Of a DNA stretch of 64,000 nucleotides, positions 63,423 to 64,000 are shown in pieces. A model generated the notes under the pieces. It was not told the DNA's origin and made no database searches. It saw only the letters and a program-made list of their open reading frames with translations. Within the stretch, counting starts at the first letter, position 1. Each line of letters opens with the position of its first letter. The translations under genes and the position numbers were made by a program. This DNA comes from Dimorphilus gyrociliatus (taxonomy: Eukaryota; Annelida; Polychaeta; Dinophilidae), in contig CAJFCJ010000010.1 of assembly GCA_904063045.1 (NCBI GenBank), positions 310,001 to 374,000 of the forward strand, read 5' to 3'.

Positions 63423-64000
63423 TTCTTTCTAATCAGTCTAGAAGAATCTAAAATCTGTTGGAAAGAAAGAATTGATATAATATATTGAAACTATTAATAA
63501 AATAGAACGTATTATTAAATATTGATGTATTTATATTTATTAATATATATATAATATGTATATACAAGTCTGAAGTAAGAAAATGAAATTTCTCACAGTC
63601 GGTCTGTTCCACTTAGAGAAATAAATTAGGCCAGATTTTTATAGTAAAGGAGTGCAGGCAGAATGAAATATACCTTCACATGTCTATTGTCGTGAAAGAC
63701 CACAACATGTAAATGAGAATATTAACGATACAACTAATACTGTATACTGTACATGAGTGATAGACATAAAGATCTAACAAAAAAAGCTGAAAGCTATCTT
63801 ATTACTCTTTCGATAGTCTCCTTGAATTTGTTCTAGTTTAGCACTAAATTCTATGTCTTAGTTTAAATTCTATTAAATTGCAGTTTGATTGCTCTACAAA
63901 TTCAAATACGTAGGAATATTTATATAATCCAATATTCACTACGTGGGTGTAGTTACAGTACAAGCTTTCTATTCCCTTTGACTGCTTTAACACACTTTTC
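63423..64000. other. Upstream flank of TDH
   Basis: AT-rich, with short TA tracts near 63540-63560 and no supported coding sequence. It should include the TDH promoter; no clear motif stands out. Confidence 0.4.

Overview
This window looks like nuclear DNA of a compact, AT-rich invertebrate animal genome. Genes are split by short GT-AG introns (many 60-120 bp). The proteins are animal-specific: a Discs-large MAGUK, a Four-jointed kinase, a Zasp/ALP PDZ protein, CHIC, thrombospondin repeats and an NLR. Gene density and intron size would suit a small lophotrochozoan such as a miniature annelid, but the sequence alone does not fix the species. Exon joins were read by eye from splice signals, reading phase and family similarity.

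Left part (1-22,800): the 3' half of a dlg gene (+, PDZ3-SH3-GK) runs off the left edge. About 11.5 kb without a convincing gene follows, with purine and pyrimidine tracts. Then comes a seven-exon C2 + RhoGEF (DH) gene (+, 14354-17801) behind a promoter carrying a palindromic E-box. A further 5 kb holds no gene but has a perfect RFX X-box.

Middle part (22,800-38,400): a two-exon four-jointed homologue (-), a three-exon PDZ protein of the Zasp/ALP type (+), and an unbroken 8,970-bp reading frame (-) for a 2,989-residue NLR: a CARD-like N-terminus, a NACHT ATPase and roughly 37 paired leucine-rich repeats. Next is a four-exon gene (-) for a secreted protein with two copies of a ten-cysteine module and a KDEL-like C-terminus.

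Right part (40,400-64,000): PAN3 (-, 11 exons) carries in its third intron an oppositely oriented gene for a small secreted TSP1 x3 + PAN/apple-like protein. It is followed by a C2H2 zinc-finger protein with acidic and glutamine-rich regions (+), an unrecognised basic protein (+), CHIC1/2 (-), a possible tiny transcript (+), TMEM165 (-) and threonine dehydrogenase TDH (-). Several are housekeeping genes: mRNA deadenylation (PAN3), Golgi ion transport (TMEM165), mitochondrial threonine breakdown (TDH). Their upstream regions share short motifs (YY1-like AAAATGGC, CACGTG).

The most notable items are the giant intronless NLR, the duplicated ten-cysteine secreted protein, the nested TSP1/PAN gene, and two promoter-type motifs that recur across the window.
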